From Bacteroidales bacterium KA00344 (GTDB lineage Bacteria; Bacteroidota; Bacteroidia; Bacteroidales; Bacteroidaceae), in NCBI GenBank assembly GCA_001552765.1, contig KQ959448.1:17487-81486 (forward strand): a stretch of 64,000 bases of DNA. The letters run 5' to 3'. The first letter of the stretch is position 1, and every line of letters starts with the position of its first letter. A model generated the notes under the pieces. That model saw only the letters and a list, made by a program, of their open reading frames with translations, searched no databases and was not told the origin of the DNA. Shown one piece after another: positions 63,151-64,000 of this stretch. Position numbers and translations under genes: made by a program.

Positions 63151-63158
63151 TAAATTTG
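63151..63158 (+). promoter_or_regulatory. -7 promoter box for nqrA
   Basis: TAAATTTG, matching TAnnTTTG. A second candidate, TATTTTTG, overlaps just upstream at 63141-63148. Transcription would begin near 63165, 70 nt before the ATG. No clear -33 element. Confidence 0.4.
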
Positions 63159-63234
63159 CATCAGCAAATAGAAAGGACTTCTCGAAGTTATTATACGAAA
63201 CATTATTTTATCAATTTTGAATTATGAGTTTTCT

Positions 63235-64000
63235 ATGGCAAATGTAGTTAAGTTGCGAAAGGGCTTAGAGATTAATCTGAAAGGAAAAGCCAAAGAAAAG
63301 AAGCAGCCGACGCGGGGCTCTCAAGAGTATGGTCTTGTGCCCGATTTTTTTGTTGGCGTTACTCCAAAGGTAGTTGTTAGACCGGGTGACCATGTGCTCG
63401 CCGGCGATCCCTTGTTTGTGAACAAGGCGTGCCCGGAGGTGAATTTCGCTTCTCCGGTAAGCGGAACGGTTACCGAAGTGATGCGCGGACAGCGTCGTAG
63501 GGTGCTTTGCGTGAAGGTGAAGGCCGATGAGAAACAGGAGTATCGGGATTTTGGTGTGCGAGATACTGGCTCACTGGATGCGGATAAGGTAAAGAAAGCT
63601 CTGCTTGAGGCAGGTCTCTTTGGTTATGTCAACCAACTTCCCTACGCGGTTTCTACCACGCCGGACACGACTCCGAGTGGCATCTTTGTGTCGGCTTTGC
63701 GTGATATGCCTCTTGCCGGAGATTTTGAGTTTGAACTTCAGGGTAACGAAGACGCTTTCCAGACGGGCATCACGGCACTGTCCAAGATTGCTCCTGTGAG
63801 TCTCGGTATTGGCATTGAACAGAAATCTACAGCACTCACCGCAGTGCAGAATGCAAAACTGAATGTGTTTGACGGCCCATGCCCTGCGGGCAATGTTGGT
63901 GTGCAAATCAACAACGTTTCGCCTGTCAGCAAAGGTGAAACGGTATGGACGGTAGACCCAACGGCGGTGATTTTTATTGGCCGTTTGTTCCTCACGGGTA
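63235..64000 (+). CDS. nqrA: Na+-translocating NADH:quinone reductase subunit A (partial)
   Basis: The first 255 codons of NqrA, running off the window. The ATG at 63235 starts MANVVKLRKGLEINLKGKA, the usual NqrA start in Bacteroidetes. Next come GLVPDFFVGVTPKVVVRPGDHVLAGDPLF, the biotinyl-like barrel PEVNFASPVSGTVTEVMRGQRRRVL, GLFGYVNQLPYAVSTTPDTTP and NVFDGPCPAGNVGVQINNVSPVSKGE. NqrA is the quinone-proximal peripheral subunit of the sodium pump. The rest of the nqr operon (B-F) is expected beyond 64000. Confidence 0.96.
   Translation, partial: MANVVKLRKGLEINLKGKAKEKKQPTRGSQEYGLVPDFFVGVTPKVVVRPGDHVLAGDPLFVNKACPEVNFASPVSGTVTEVMRGQRRRVLCVKVKADEKQEYRDFGVRDTGSLDADKVKKALLEAGLFGYVNQLPYAVSTTPDTTPSGIFVSALRDMPLAGDFEFELQGNEDAFQTGITALSKIAPVSLGIGIEQKSTALTAVQNAKLNVFDGPCPAGNVGVQINNVSPVSKGETVWTVDPTAVIFIGRLFLTG

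Overview
The window looks like a chromosome segment of a Bacteroidales bacterium, most likely a Prevotella-type genome. The basis is the gene families (DUF4954, DUF3857/transglutaminase pairs, a CCDC81-type HU–SPOR protein, a PnuC-type transporter with a TonB receptor under a TPP riboswitch, Na+-NQR, K+-dependent membrane pyrophosphatase) and the promoters, many of which fit the Bacteroidetes consensus TTTG–N19-21–TAnnTTTG. There are no rRNA or tRNA genes, phage, insertion sequences or CRISPR arrays that I can see. The species is not determined.

Layout. 1–2.7 kb: the tail of an unknown gene, two small unknown proteins, a YolD-like protein and a gene-free repeat region. 2.7–5.7 kb: ispE with an overlapping NUDIX hydrolase, then dnaB. 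5.7–12.3 kb: a leucine/isoleucine operon (leuA-leuC-leuD-cimA-like-leuB) preceded by a promoter, a 28-codon leader peptide rich in Leu/Ile/Val, and an attenuator-like terminator. 12.3–13.1 kb: a gene-free repeat region. 13.1–18.4 kb: a small lipoprotein, mtaB, a glycosyltransferase and hppA. 18.4–23.8 kb (minus): metF-metH-trmH family, probably one operon. 24–33.4 kb (minus): a ten-gene run purU-hisH-hisA-hisF-hisIE-ftsE-lysC-lysA-GT2-unknown. 33.6–35.3 kb (minus): an HU–SPOR membrane protein and an FHA protein. 35.6–38.4 kb: a lipoprotein, a zinc-ribbon membrane protein and a GH25 lysozyme. 38.9–42.1 kb (minus): TPP riboswitch, TonB receptor and a PnuC/PnuT transporter. 42.3–50.3 kb (minus): hflX, a DUF4954 hexapeptide protein, an M16 peptidase and fumarase. 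51–52.2 kb: a promoter-to-terminator unit of about 115 nt, then a YecH-like protein and a glutaredoxin-like protein. 52.8–56.9 kb: two DUF3857 exported proteins. 57–63.1 kb (minus): a sodium:solute symporter and a TamB-like protein. 63.2 kb to the end: the start of nqrA.

How it fits together. The leu operon makes leucine, and through the citramalate synthase homologue it may also feed isoleucine synthesis; its leader peptide could sense both. The minus-strand run collects the second half of histidine synthesis, the ends of the lysine pathway and two envelope-type proteins. The TPP riboswitch unit is a thiamine uptake system. NqrA and HppA both point to ion-gradient energetics.

Most unusual signals: the leu leader/attenuator; the short transcript at about 51.1–51.24 kb; a family of degenerate palindrome-rich repeats that fill five gene-free gaps; the HU–SPOR/FHA pair; and a glycosyltransferase-like protein in the lysine cluster whose metal-binding motif looks degenerate.
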